Source: Candidatus Pacearchaeota archaeon (GTDB lineage Archaea; Nanobdellota; Nanobdellia; Pacearchaeales; GW2011-AR1). From it: DNA of 21,148 nucleotides. A program made the position numbers and the translations under genes. Below are positions 15,641 through 21,148 of this stretch, in pieces. The notes below the pieces were generated by a model. The model was given only the letters and a program-made list of their open reading frames with translations, did not search any database and was not told where the DNA came from. Numbering within the stretch: position 1 is the first letter of the stretch; each line of letters begins with the position of its first letter. The DNA is taken from NCBI GenBank assembly GCA_016186375.1, contig JACPLS010000029.1:7633-28780 (forward strand). Direction: 5' to 3'.

Positions 15641-16161
15641 TTTTCATACACCCATTCGCAAAACTCCCCATTATTACAACCGCATTTTGTGTGCGTTATC
15701 TTCAATTTTTTTATATTTTTAAATATGCGAATAAATGCTCCGTAGATTTCACCATAAAAAGAACAAACTGAAGATTTATTGCTGAAGAGTTCCTTAGAAG
15801 GAGCAATAACACTATGATTTTTTATTCTAATTGTAATTTTTTTTTCATCTTCTATAAATTCCTCTATTTTTCCAAATCCTGAAATTTCAATAAGATTTTT
15901 AATAGTTTGATAATCTTTCTTAATAAGAGATTTCATTTTATTAATTTCGTCTCTAAACATGACTGCCGCACTTTCTCCCATAATCTTACCCAATTTAATT
16001 AAATAATCTAATCCCTTTTTATTATATATATCATTAATAGTTATAGCAAAAGCTCTTGCTGGATACATTGAGAAATCAATTTTTCTAAATAATTTAAGTT
16101 GATTATTATTTCCTACTAACCCTCCTCTTACGATAAGATCCTCAAAGATATTATTTACCAT
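15637..16161 (-). CDS. V4R-domain protein 2 (predicted small-ligand/metal binder)
   Basis: 174 residues. It has the same architecture as the neighbouring V4R protein 1: RKIDF (26-30) near the start, GFGK (95-98), the conserved cysteine in SVCSFYGE (C133), and the terminal pair C160 and C168 in TKCGCNNGEFCEW, again spaced eight residues. An extra cysteine, C162, is unique to this copy and might change metal binding. It starts 39 bases after the methyltransferase stop on the same strand and overlaps V4R protein 1 by four bases, so the three form an apparent operon. The gene ends with EFCEWVYEK, typical of the family's short C-terminus. Ligand and partner are unknown. Confidence 0.76.
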   Translation of the reverse strand: MVNNIFEDLIVRGGLVGNNNQLKLFRKIDFSMYPARAFAITINDIYNKKGLDYLIKLGKIMGESAAVMFRDEINKMKSLIKKDYQTIKNLIEISGFGKIEEFIEDEKKITIRIKNHSVIAPSKELFSNKSSVCSFYGEIYGAFIRIFKNIKKLKITHTKCGCNNGEFCEWVYEK

Positions 16162-16200
16162 TTTTATGTAATCTAAGTAAAGAAAATATACCTAATAAAT

Positions 16201-17253
16201 TTAACTCTTTGTTATTTCGTAGAAAATAATAGTATTTAGAGGTTCTCTAAAAAATTTCGTTTGATCAGAAGCGTAACCATTATTTTGAAGAAATTGTGTA
16301 ATTGAAGTTTGATTTCTTGGTTGAAAAGTCCAGTCGGTCATCCAATCATAACGTGTTGTTCTATACATCTCTTTATCTTTGAAAGCTAATACCATCTTCC
16401 CATTTTGTTTAAGTAAATCGTATCCTCTTGTTACTACTTTCGCCAACATATTATCAGGAAGATAGTCAAAAAGGCCAATACTATAAACCAAATCTTGTAA
16501 TCCATACTTATCTTTCACAGGTTCAATCTTTCTTAACGCCATTTTTAGAATATTATCTTCTGAAGCATTAAGTTCTAATCCTCTTTCCGTCATACCCTTT
16601 AGTTTTAATTTAGTATATTCAAGGGCTTCTTTATCTATATCAACACCAATTAATTTTACACCATTTAAATCTAAGTTCTCTGATAATTCCTGCCATTCCC
16701 TACATGGTCCACTTGCAAGGTTTAAGATACATAATGGTTTCTCCCGTTGTTTTAATCTTAAAGTAAGATAATCTCTCATGAAATTTTTCCTGCTTCTTAC
16801 AGCATGAGCCAAATGAGAATCCAAAAACCATCTATCCAAGTATAATCCAACTCCTTGAGAATTTTGGGAATTTCCATCTGCTCCAGATATAACGGGAACA
16901 TTTTCATATATTCTTTCTAAAAGTTTAAAGTCTCCTGGAAATCCTTTCGGTTTTGTGGTTGCCTGTGTCATTAGCCAGCTTTGGGAATACCACGGATGTA
17001 TACTAGTTCTGAATTGCTTTTTCATCTCTGATAATTCTTTAGGATCTCCATTAAATTGAGTTTCAAATTTAAAACATGATTCTTCGATTTTATCAGTGCT
17101 TTCATTTACTAGTCCTTGTAAATCCAAATTAATTTCATTTCCTAAAATTCTCTGTCTTTCTTCAATTTCTGCCAAATCACTAGTGTAAATAGATATTGCT
17201 TTTTTAAGAATAGAACTTGATTGATCTTGTTGTGTTTGTTCTAAGATAGGCAT
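16201..17253 (-). CDS. Class I SAM methyltransferase resembling EF/3-OH-PAME (PhcB-like) synthases
   Basis: 350 residues. The N-terminal half (1-165) has a helical region and the conserved stretch KPKGFPGDFKLLERIYENVP (101-120), preceded by IHPWYS (85-90). The second half is a class I methyltransferase with motif I LNLASGPCREW (177-187), acidic D205 in IGVDID and a later GLFDYLPD segment. From memory, this two-part layout with a KP[RK]G[YF]xGD motif belongs to the family often annotated 'extracellular factor (EF) 3-hydroxypalmitic acid methyl ester biosynthesis protein'; the annotation is rarely tested. In an archaeon the substrate cannot be assumed to be a fatty acid. First gene of an apparent operon with two V4R genes; leaderless promoter at 17274-17282. 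Confidence 0.8.
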   Translation of the reverse strand: MPILEQTQQDQSSSILKKAISIYTSDLAEIEERQRILGNEINLDLQGLVNESTDKIEESCFKFETQFNGDPKELSEMKKQFRTSIHPWYSQSWLMTQATTKPKGFPGDFKLLERIYENVPVISGADGNSQNSQGVGLYLDRWFLDSHLAHAVRSRKNFMRDYLTLRLKQREKPLCILNLASGPCREWQELSENLDLNGVKLIGVDIDKEALEYTKLKLKGMTERGLELNASEDNILKMALRKIEPVKDKYGLQDLVYSIGLFDYLPDNMLAKVVTRGYDLLKQNGKMVLAFKDKEMYRTTRYDWMTDWTFQPRNQTSITQFLQNNGYASDQTKFFREPLNTIIFYEITKS

Positions 17254-17273
17254 AAAACTTTATCTAATATTTA

Positions 17274-17282
17274 CCTTTTAAA
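17274..17282 (-). promoter_or_regulatory. TATA-like box for methyltransferase/V4R operon
   Basis: TTTAAAAGG on the minus strand, centred about 25 bases before the ATG at 17253. It faces away from the V4R-3 promoter within a shared 115-base region. Confidence 0.5.
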
Positions 17283-17338
17283 CATTATTGCTCTTTATTA
17301 TTCATATTTTTTTCCCTCAATTCATCGAAAAGCACAAG

Positions 17339-17348
17339 TATTAAATAA
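17339..17348 (+). promoter_or_regulatory. TATA-like box for V4R protein 3
   Basis: TATTAAATAA centred about 25 bases before the ATG at 17369, so the mRNA is probably leaderless. It is divergent from the methyltransferase promoter. Confidence 0.5.
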
Positions 17349-17368
17349 CCCTTTGTATTAGATAAATA

Positions 17369-17944
17369 ATGTTATCCCCGTTTTTGCAAAAACTGCTTTT
17401 TGTAAACCAGTTTGGAATTGATAAAGGAAAAATTAACTTATTGGGAGACAAACTAATAATGTTGCACGCTTCAGCTATTCTAGAATTGCAGGATATTGAC
17501 GAGTCAAAACTCTATGAAATAGCTAAAAAATCCAGCCTTAATAACCTTGTTGCTTTTGTCGAGCATGCAAAGGTTTATGGTAAGATAAAAAGTGTAATTA
17601 TTAAAGAACTTATTCAATTAGGGCAGAAAATAGGGCAGACAGATGAAGGAACAATCAAAACTCTGGAAGGCTTATTCAATATAAATGGCCTGGGAAAGAT
17701 GAATATTGTCAATTTAGATAATGAAAAGAAAGAAGCTATGATAAATATAACAGACAGCACAATTGCCATTGAATGGTTGAATAAAAACAAGAAAGAGTCT
17801 AAAAACGCTGTATGCACTCTTACAGCTGGTGTTTTAGCGGGAATATTTTCGTATATCTTTGGAGGAGACGTTGATTGTGTTGAAGTCTCCTGTATCGCTA
17901 AAGGAGATAATATCTGTGAGTTTAAAGTAGGCGGAAAATCCTAA
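17369..17944 (+). CDS. V4R-domain protein 3, divergent from the methyltransferase operon
   Basis: 191 residues. The same marks as V4R proteins 1 and 2 are present: GLGK (107-110), the conserved cysteine in AVCTLTAGV (C149), and C175 and C183 spaced eight residues in SCIAKGDNICEF. It has an additional C170 and a more hydrophobic segment LTAGVLAGIFSYIFGG (151-166), so it is the most divergent of the three. A degenerate first strand region (GDKLIMLHASAI, 26-37) replaces the KIDF segment of the other two. The shared promoter region with the methyltransferase suggests joint control. I see no membrane helix long enough to be sure of membrane attachment. The function, presumably ligand sensing, is inferred from the family. 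Confidence 0.75.
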   Translation: MLSPFLQKLLFVNQFGIDKGKINLLGDKLIMLHASAILELQDIDESKLYEIAKKSSLNNLVAFVEHAKVYGKIKSVIIKELIQLGQKIGQTDEGTIKTLEGLFNINGLGKMNIVNLDNEKKEAMINITDSTIAIEWLNKNKKESKNAVCTLTAGVLAGIFSYIFGGDVDCVEVSCIAKGDNICEFKVGGKS

Positions 17945-18161
17945 ATATTAGTCACTTTAATTTAAGTATTACATTCTATAATAAATAAATTCGGTTTATT
18001 TTCTAAACACAAAGATTATACGAATTATTATTATTTATTTGGAATTTTATTTGTAGCTCTTAATTTATGTATAACAAAATAGCAATCATTAATTAGTATA
18101 TCTACTTAAAATATTATTACAATTTACTGATGAAATGACTATATAAAGTAATTTTATTATT

Positions 18162-18198
18162 ATTGAGTTTATGATTAATATGTGATCATTAACTCAAT
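18162..18198. repeat. 16-bp near-perfect inverted repeat upstream of an exported-protein gene
   Basis: Arms are 18162-18177 and 18183-18198, beginning ATTGAGTT and ending AACTCAAT, with a 5-base loop. One mismatch and one wobble pair occur in 16 positions. It lies 12 bases before the TATA box of the gene at 18239 and about 20 bases after another TATA-like sequence, so it could be an operator or an RNA hairpin. Confidence 0.5.
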
Positions 18199-18209
18199 CG
18201 TCAGAAAGA

Positions 18210-18217
18210 TTTAAATA
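18210..18217 (+). promoter_or_regulatory. TATA-like box with BRE-like GAAAG for the gene at 18239
   Basis: TTTAAATA preceded by GAAAGA, centred about 25 bases before the ATG. This is the clearest leaderless promoter in the window. Confidence 0.5.
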
Positions 18218-18238
18218 TAAAAATATATCTATGATAAG

Positions 18239-19048
18239 ATGAGAGGTAACTTAAGATTCTTGGTAATGGTCTTTTTTATGGTATTTCTAATAACAATTGT
18301 ATCAGCACAAGAGCCAAATTTAGATATCAGGATTGGTAAGCAAATTTATTCATCAGGTGAAAATTTAACCTTTGAAGTCTTGTTAATAAAAGACAATGTT
18401 CCAATCAACGAGCAAGTTTCTATCAGTATATCAGACTATTCTGATCAGAAACAGTTTTCTCTTACCTTAATTTCAAATAAAGAGCAGAATTTCAGAATAG
18501 AAAAGAATTTTGTTAGCGGTTATTGGAAAATCTCTGCAACTTATCAAAATAAGACTGTAAAAAGATTCTTTTCAATAGGCGAAAGAGAAGAAGTAGACTT
18601 TAGCATAGAGGGAGATAAATTAATTATTAGAAATAATGGAAATGTCCCATATTCAAATACAATTCAAATACTAATTGGAGACAAAATAATAAATCAAAAA
18701 CAAAACATTGACGTTGGAGAATACAAGGAAATCCGCCTTGTTGCTCCAGATGGAAATTACAACATCCAAGTTACAGATGGCATAAAAACAATATCAAAAA
18801 CTAATGTTCAATTAACTGGAACAGCAAGAGTCATTGGAGCATTAGATGAAGAATTAATTAAAAACCAACCTTCACTTGGCGGCGTTAGAGATACCGATGA
18901 AGACACCTTTTTATCATCAAAGAGTTTTTCTCCAGCACTTATTTTACTCATAGCAATATTCGCTATTTTCATTCTTCTTCTTATTGAAAGAAATATGCGA
19001 AGAAAAAGAGGCCATGCACCTAATAAGATCATGAAGCATTATCGCTAG
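18239..19048 (+). CDS. Secreted beta-rich protein with C-terminal membrane anchor
   Basis: 269 residues. The signal peptide spans residues 1-23, with likely cleavage after VSA before QEPN. The middle has two beta-sandwich-like domains: the first (about 25-115) resembles a macroglobulin MG2 or CARDB-like domain (IYSSGENLTFEVLLIKDNVP), the second (about 120-190) has an NNGNVPYSN turn. They are followed by LTGTARVIGAL (192-202), an acidic linker with RDTDED, one transmembrane helix (about 232-250) and a strongly basic tail. It is an exported, membrane-anchored surface protein, probably a partner or structural element of the envelope. The substrate is unknown. It resembles the giant surface protein in its anchor layout but not in sequence. 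The leaderless promoter precedes it. Confidence 0.85.
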   Translation: MRGNLRFLVMVFFMVFLITIVSAQEPNLDIRIGKQIYSSGENLTFEVLLIKDNVPINEQVSISISDYSDQKQFSLTLISNKEQNFRIEKNFVSGYWKISATYQNKTVKRFFSIGEREEVDFSIEGDKLIIRNNGNVPYSNTIQILIGDKIINQKQNIDVGEYKEIRLVAPDGNYNIQVTDGIKTISKTNVQLTGTARVIGALDEELIKNQPSLGGVRDTDEDTFLSSKSFSPALILLIAIFAIFILLLIERNMRRKRGHAPNKIMKHYR

Positions 19049-19124
19049 CGATATTGCTTGTTCTTTTACACCAAAATCCGCTAAGCCTGATTCTACATTA
19101 GGCCAAATTTCTTTAAAAGGGGAG

Positions 19125-19133
19125 TTTTAAATA
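19125..19133 (+). promoter_or_regulatory. TATA-like box for the gene at 19155
   Basis: TTTTAAATA centred about 26 bases before the ATG at 19155, consistent with a leaderless transcript. Confidence 0.45.
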
Positions 19134-19154
19134 TGGTATTTTTATAAAATTTTT

Positions 19155-19463
19155 ATGGAAGTAGATATTAAATCAAGAACAAATAAAGATATAAGTTATT
19201 GTTTTTCAGACAGATCTCCGGAAGGATTACTTAAAGATTCTCCACATCTTGCAGATAATTTCAGTTATGATCCTTCAAAACCAGTTAATAGGGAAAAGTT
19301 TAGAGAGGTAATAAATGACTTAGCTCATCCAGAGATACAAGCTGCATTTGAAGATGGTTTTAATTCTGTTGTAAGATTTTTTAAAGCATTTAACATTAAA
19401 ACTAAACCTCTATATATTTATAGAATTGATAGAACATTTTATGAACAAAAAGTAAGAGCCTAA
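19155..19463 (+). CDS. Small unknown protein
   Basis: 102 residues, soluble, no recognisable family. It has a Ser/Asp-rich first third (SDRSPEGLLKDSPHLADNFS), a central helix REVINDLAHPEIQAAFEDGF (about 54-73), and a C-terminal strand-like PLYIYRIDRTFYEQK. Support as a real gene comes from the well-placed TATA box at 19125-19133 (26 bases before the ATG), balanced codon use and the absence of a longer frame on the other strand. It lies on its own between a surface-protein gene and a convergent ATPase gene. Function unknown. Confidence 0.6.
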   Translation: MEVDIKSRTNKDISYCFSDRSPEGLLKDSPHLADNFSYDPSKPVNREKFREVINDLAHPEIQAAFEDGFNSVVRFFKAFNIKTKPLYIYRIDRTFYEQKVRA

Positions 19464-19535
19464 AAAGAGTATGACAAAAACTATTTAATAAAAAAAGAAC
19501 AATAATGTTATAATTGTTTACACCAAGTATTCCAA

Positions 19536-19556
19536 GGTTCAACCCATCGTGGAACC
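19536..19556. other. Short hairpin between convergent genes
   Basis: GGTTCAAC at 19536-19543 pairs with GTGGAACC at 19549-19556 (7 of 8 positions) around a 5-base loop. It lies between two convergent genes and could stop transcription. There is no T-run directly after it. Confidence 0.25.
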
Positions 19557-19584
19557 ATATAATATTAATATCAAAATAGTAAAA

Positions 19585-20823
19585 TTATTCTCTCAACAGC
19601 CATCTCCATGCAGGAATAATTTTTATTGACCCTACTTCCCTTTCTGTTTTATAAGATATGAGTATTGCTTTTTTCGGCTTGAATTTTTCAATAAACTTTT
19701 TTAGAGAGGTTAAATTTTCTTCTTTTATCTCTCCAGACTTTACTTCAATTGCAATCAGAGGATCAGTTTGTATAATATCTACTTCATTTTTGTATGCGTC
19801 TCTCCAAAAGAAGTCGGCATTTGAATGAATTACTATGGCCTGTTCAAATATCTTTGGAAAATCGTCTTTTATTAATAATGGATTGAGCAATGTGGGATAA
19901 TATTTTTTTAATCTTCTCTGTGTTTTTCTTGCATTCCTCGAATAATTATAAAGTTTTTTTATCAAAAAGGATTCCTCTAGATATTCTAAATATTCGGATA
20001 GTAAATGCCTAGTTATTCCTACTTCGCCAGCAAATTGCTGCAATTCTATCATCTGACCAGGATTATTATATATTATATCAAATATTTTTCTGATGACAAT
20101 CAAATTCTTGACATCAAAAACCTCACTCATGTCTTGATAAAGAATTTTGTCTATGACTCCTTCTCGCATATATTTCTTTATAATTTCAGGTTCTTTATTT
20201 ATTAATTCGGGAAAACCGTTACACATTAAAAAATTGTTAAATTCTTTCAAAAATTCTTCTTCATACAGTGCAAGATTATCAAATTTTTTATTTTTAAAAT
20301 TTAGGTACTCTTTAAAGTTAAGTGGATTGAGTTTGAATTCGAATATTCTTCCAGCCAGACTTTCCCTCGATTTCCTTCTAATAAAGAGAGATTCTGACCC
20401 CGATATAAGAAATTTAATTTTAGGATAAATATCATAGATTCTTTTTATTTGTTCTTCCCAATTTTTAATTTTCTGAATTTCATCAAAAACAAAAAAATAG
20501 CTTTCAGAACTTAGATCCTTATTAAATAATTTTTTGTAGATGTCTATTATGTCGCTTATTCTTACTGAAGAATAGTCATCAAAAGAAAAATAAAATATAT
20601 TTTGCTTAGAGAAACCTGTATCCAAATATTCTTTGACAAATTTAAGCATCATCGTAGTTTTTCCAACACGCCTCAAACCTGTGATAGCTACTATTTGTCT
20701 CGTGTCCATGAATTTTTTAATTTTTTTGTAAATGTCTCTATCTTTATACTCCGGAGTATGGAAATCTTTAGTCCACCAAACATTCGTTTCTTCCATATCC
20801 CTGATGATTATTTTCTCTTCCAT
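19585..20823 (-). CDS. AAA_14/DUF4143-type ATPase
   Basis: 412 residues, a common archaeal ATPase family. Walker A GLRRVGKTT (49-57), Walker B FVFDEIQ (111-117) and a sensor strand FLISGSESLF (about 137-146) form the AAA domain. A winged-helix segment follows (about 258-300: QQFAGEVGITRHLLSEYLEYLEES). The C-terminal DUF4143 part ends with NEVDII and AIEVKSGE (about 349-370), which resembles a PD-(D/E)xK nuclease core with acidic residues and a lysine in the expected order. The role of such proteins is not settled; many sit near mobile or defence genes. The ATG is in front of a palindromic promoter, which suggests repression. It faces the small gene at 19155. Horizontal transfer is possible but not shown. 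Confidence 0.9.
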   Translation of the reverse strand: MEEKIIIRDMEETNVWWTKDFHTPEYKDRDIYKKIKKFMDTRQIVAITGLRRVGKTTMMLKFVKEYLDTGFSKQNIFYFSFDDYSSVRISDIIDIYKKLFNKDLSSESYFFVFDEIQKIKNWEEQIKRIYDIYPKIKFLISGSESLFIRRKSRESLAGRIFEFKLNPLNFKEYLNFKNKKFDNLALYEEEFLKEFNNFLMCNGFPELINKEPEIIKKYMREGVIDKILYQDMSEVFDVKNLIVIRKIFDIIYNNPGQMIELQQFAGEVGITRHLLSEYLEYLEESFLIKKLYNYSRNARKTQRRLKKYYPTLLNPLLIKDDFPKIFEQAIVIHSNADFFWRDAYKNEVDIIQTDPLIAIEVKSGEIKEENLTSLKKFIEKFKPKKAILISYKTEREVGSIKIIPAWRWLLRE

Positions 20824-20833
20824 TCTTAAATTA

Positions 20834-20855
20834 TATGGTATTTAATTATACCATA
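20834..20855 (-). promoter_or_regulatory. Palindrome over the ATPase core promoter
   Basis: TATGGTAT and ATACCATA are exact inverted repeats around a 6-base spacer, 11 bases before the start codon. A TATA-like TATAATTAAATA on the minus strand lies inside it. ACCATACTTT recurs at 20850-20859 and 20882-20891, 32 bases apart (about three helical turns). Confidence 0.5.
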
Positions 20856-20923
20856 CTTTCTATTATATGTTATTTTATAACACCATACTTTATAAACCTT
20901 TCCATTTGCTTACAAAGATCATA

Positions 20924-20955
20924 AAAAGAGTATATCCTTTAGGATATAATCTTTT
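20924..20955 (-). terminator. 14-bp hairpin followed by T-run on the minus strand
   Basis: AAAAGAG-TATATCC pairs with GGATATA-ATCTTTT (one mismatch) around the 4-base loop TTTA; the minus strand continues into T5. It lies directly after the stop codon at 20954-20956 of a short minus-strand frame. It could be a terminator or the palindrome at a mobile-element end. Confidence 0.4.
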
Positions 20956-21085
20956 ACACAGAGAATTCGGGAGTTCCATTATCTTCAGAATCATATTTTA
21001 AAAAGATAATTTTATGCCGTCCGCAAGAAAACTTACAGCTTTTTAAGCTGTAGATGAATTGCGGCAAAGTTTTTCTATCTGAATT
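20954..21085 (-). pseudogene. Short protein-like frame, possible C-terminal remnant of a transposon protein
   Basis: About 43 open codons without a start, ending KFSCGRHKIIFLKYDSED and NGTPEFSV before the stop. A CG pair followed by an acidic-x-Gly-[Ser/Thr]-Pro ending reminds me of the extreme C-terminus of archaeal IS200/IS605 TnpB proteins. The catalytic RuvC and zinc-finger motifs are absent and the match is short, so this is a weak resemblance. A stop at 21083-21085 closes the frame upstream. Confidence 0.25.
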
Positions 21086-21120
21086 ACTTTAAGACAGGGA
21101 GAGCTTGTTGCAGCTCCCTG
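21014..21120. other. Cluster of strong hairpins, possible structured RNA or element end
   Basis: Three nested or adjacent stems are visible: an outer TGC-CGCAA/TTGCGGCA stem (21014-21025 with 21059-21066, four bases bulged), an inner perfect 8-bp stem TACAGCTT/AAGCTGTA with a 3-base loop (21034-21052), and CAGGGAG/CTCCCTG (21095-21101 with 21114-21120). The GC content is locally higher than in the surrounding intergenic DNA. Strand and function cannot be decided; the window ends 28 bases later. Confidence 0.35.
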
Positions 21121-21148
21121 AATTTTTGTCAATCATAGCTGTAGCTTT

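Larger units (their letters stand above)
17945..18238. other. Intergenic region with a long hairpin and promoter, no gene seen
   Basis: 294 AT-rich bases. It holds a TATA-like sequence at about 18140-18147, an inverted repeat at 18162-18198, and the promoter of the next gene. No reading frame is convincing. Confidence 0.5.

Noticed and set aside
19536..19556. GGTTCAACCC resembles the T-arm of a tRNA.
   Set aside because: No acceptor, D or anticodon arms can be formed around it and the flanks are very AT-rich.
1..21148. CRISPR array, rRNA, integrase or attachment sites.
   Set aside because: No regularly spaced direct repeats, rRNA-like sequence or recombinase motifs were seen on either strand.

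Overview
The window looks like a chromosomal piece of an AT-rich archaeon, most likely a DPANN-type lineage of the Woesearchaeota/Pacearchaeota kind (inference). It carries a prefoldin alpha subunit, an archaeal RNase J, stand-alone KaiC-like ATPases, stand-alone V4R proteins, a transketolase that starts as an N-terminal-type subunit, and surface proteins with one C-terminal membrane anchor. Most genes have a TATA-like box about 25-28 bases before the start codon, so many mRNAs are probably leaderless. The standard genetic code is used. No rRNA, convincing tRNA or CRISPR array was seen.

Layout. 1-1723 (minus strand): transketolase N-terminal part (cut by the window edge), prefoldin alpha with a His-rich tail, and an overlapping HEPN/MNT pair. 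1899-3649: a small membrane-anchored protein (+), a HemK/PrmC-like methyltransferase (-) and an unknown protein (+). 3665-5547 (-): RNase J, translationally coupled to a tail-anchored Gln/Ser-rich protein. 5738-6619 (+): membrane-anchored HtrA-like protease without PDZ. 6767-11280 (-): a small winged-helix gene coupled to a giant Ig-like surface protein of about 1,376 residues, followed by a frameshifted beta-sandwich remnant. 11339-12023 (-): a KaiC-like ATPase gene broken into two frames near Walker B. 12166-14016 (+): bacterial-type methionyl-tRNA synthetase with a C-terminal tRNA-binding domain.

14275-17944 is the most interesting block: an intact KaiC-like ATPase, three divergent V4R-domain proteins (predicted small hydrophobic ligand/metal binders), and a methyltransferase resembling the family annotated as 3-hydroxypalmitic acid methyl ester (EF/PhcB-like) synthases. 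The methyltransferase and the third V4R gene share a compact divergent promoter region. A small-molecule signalling module is a testable inference, not something shown.

18239-19463 (+): a secreted, C-terminally anchored protein and a small unknown protein. 19585-20823 (-): an AAA_14/DUF4143-type ATPase behind a palindromic promoter. 20924-21148: a cluster of hairpins and a short protein-like reading frame, possibly a decayed mobile element.
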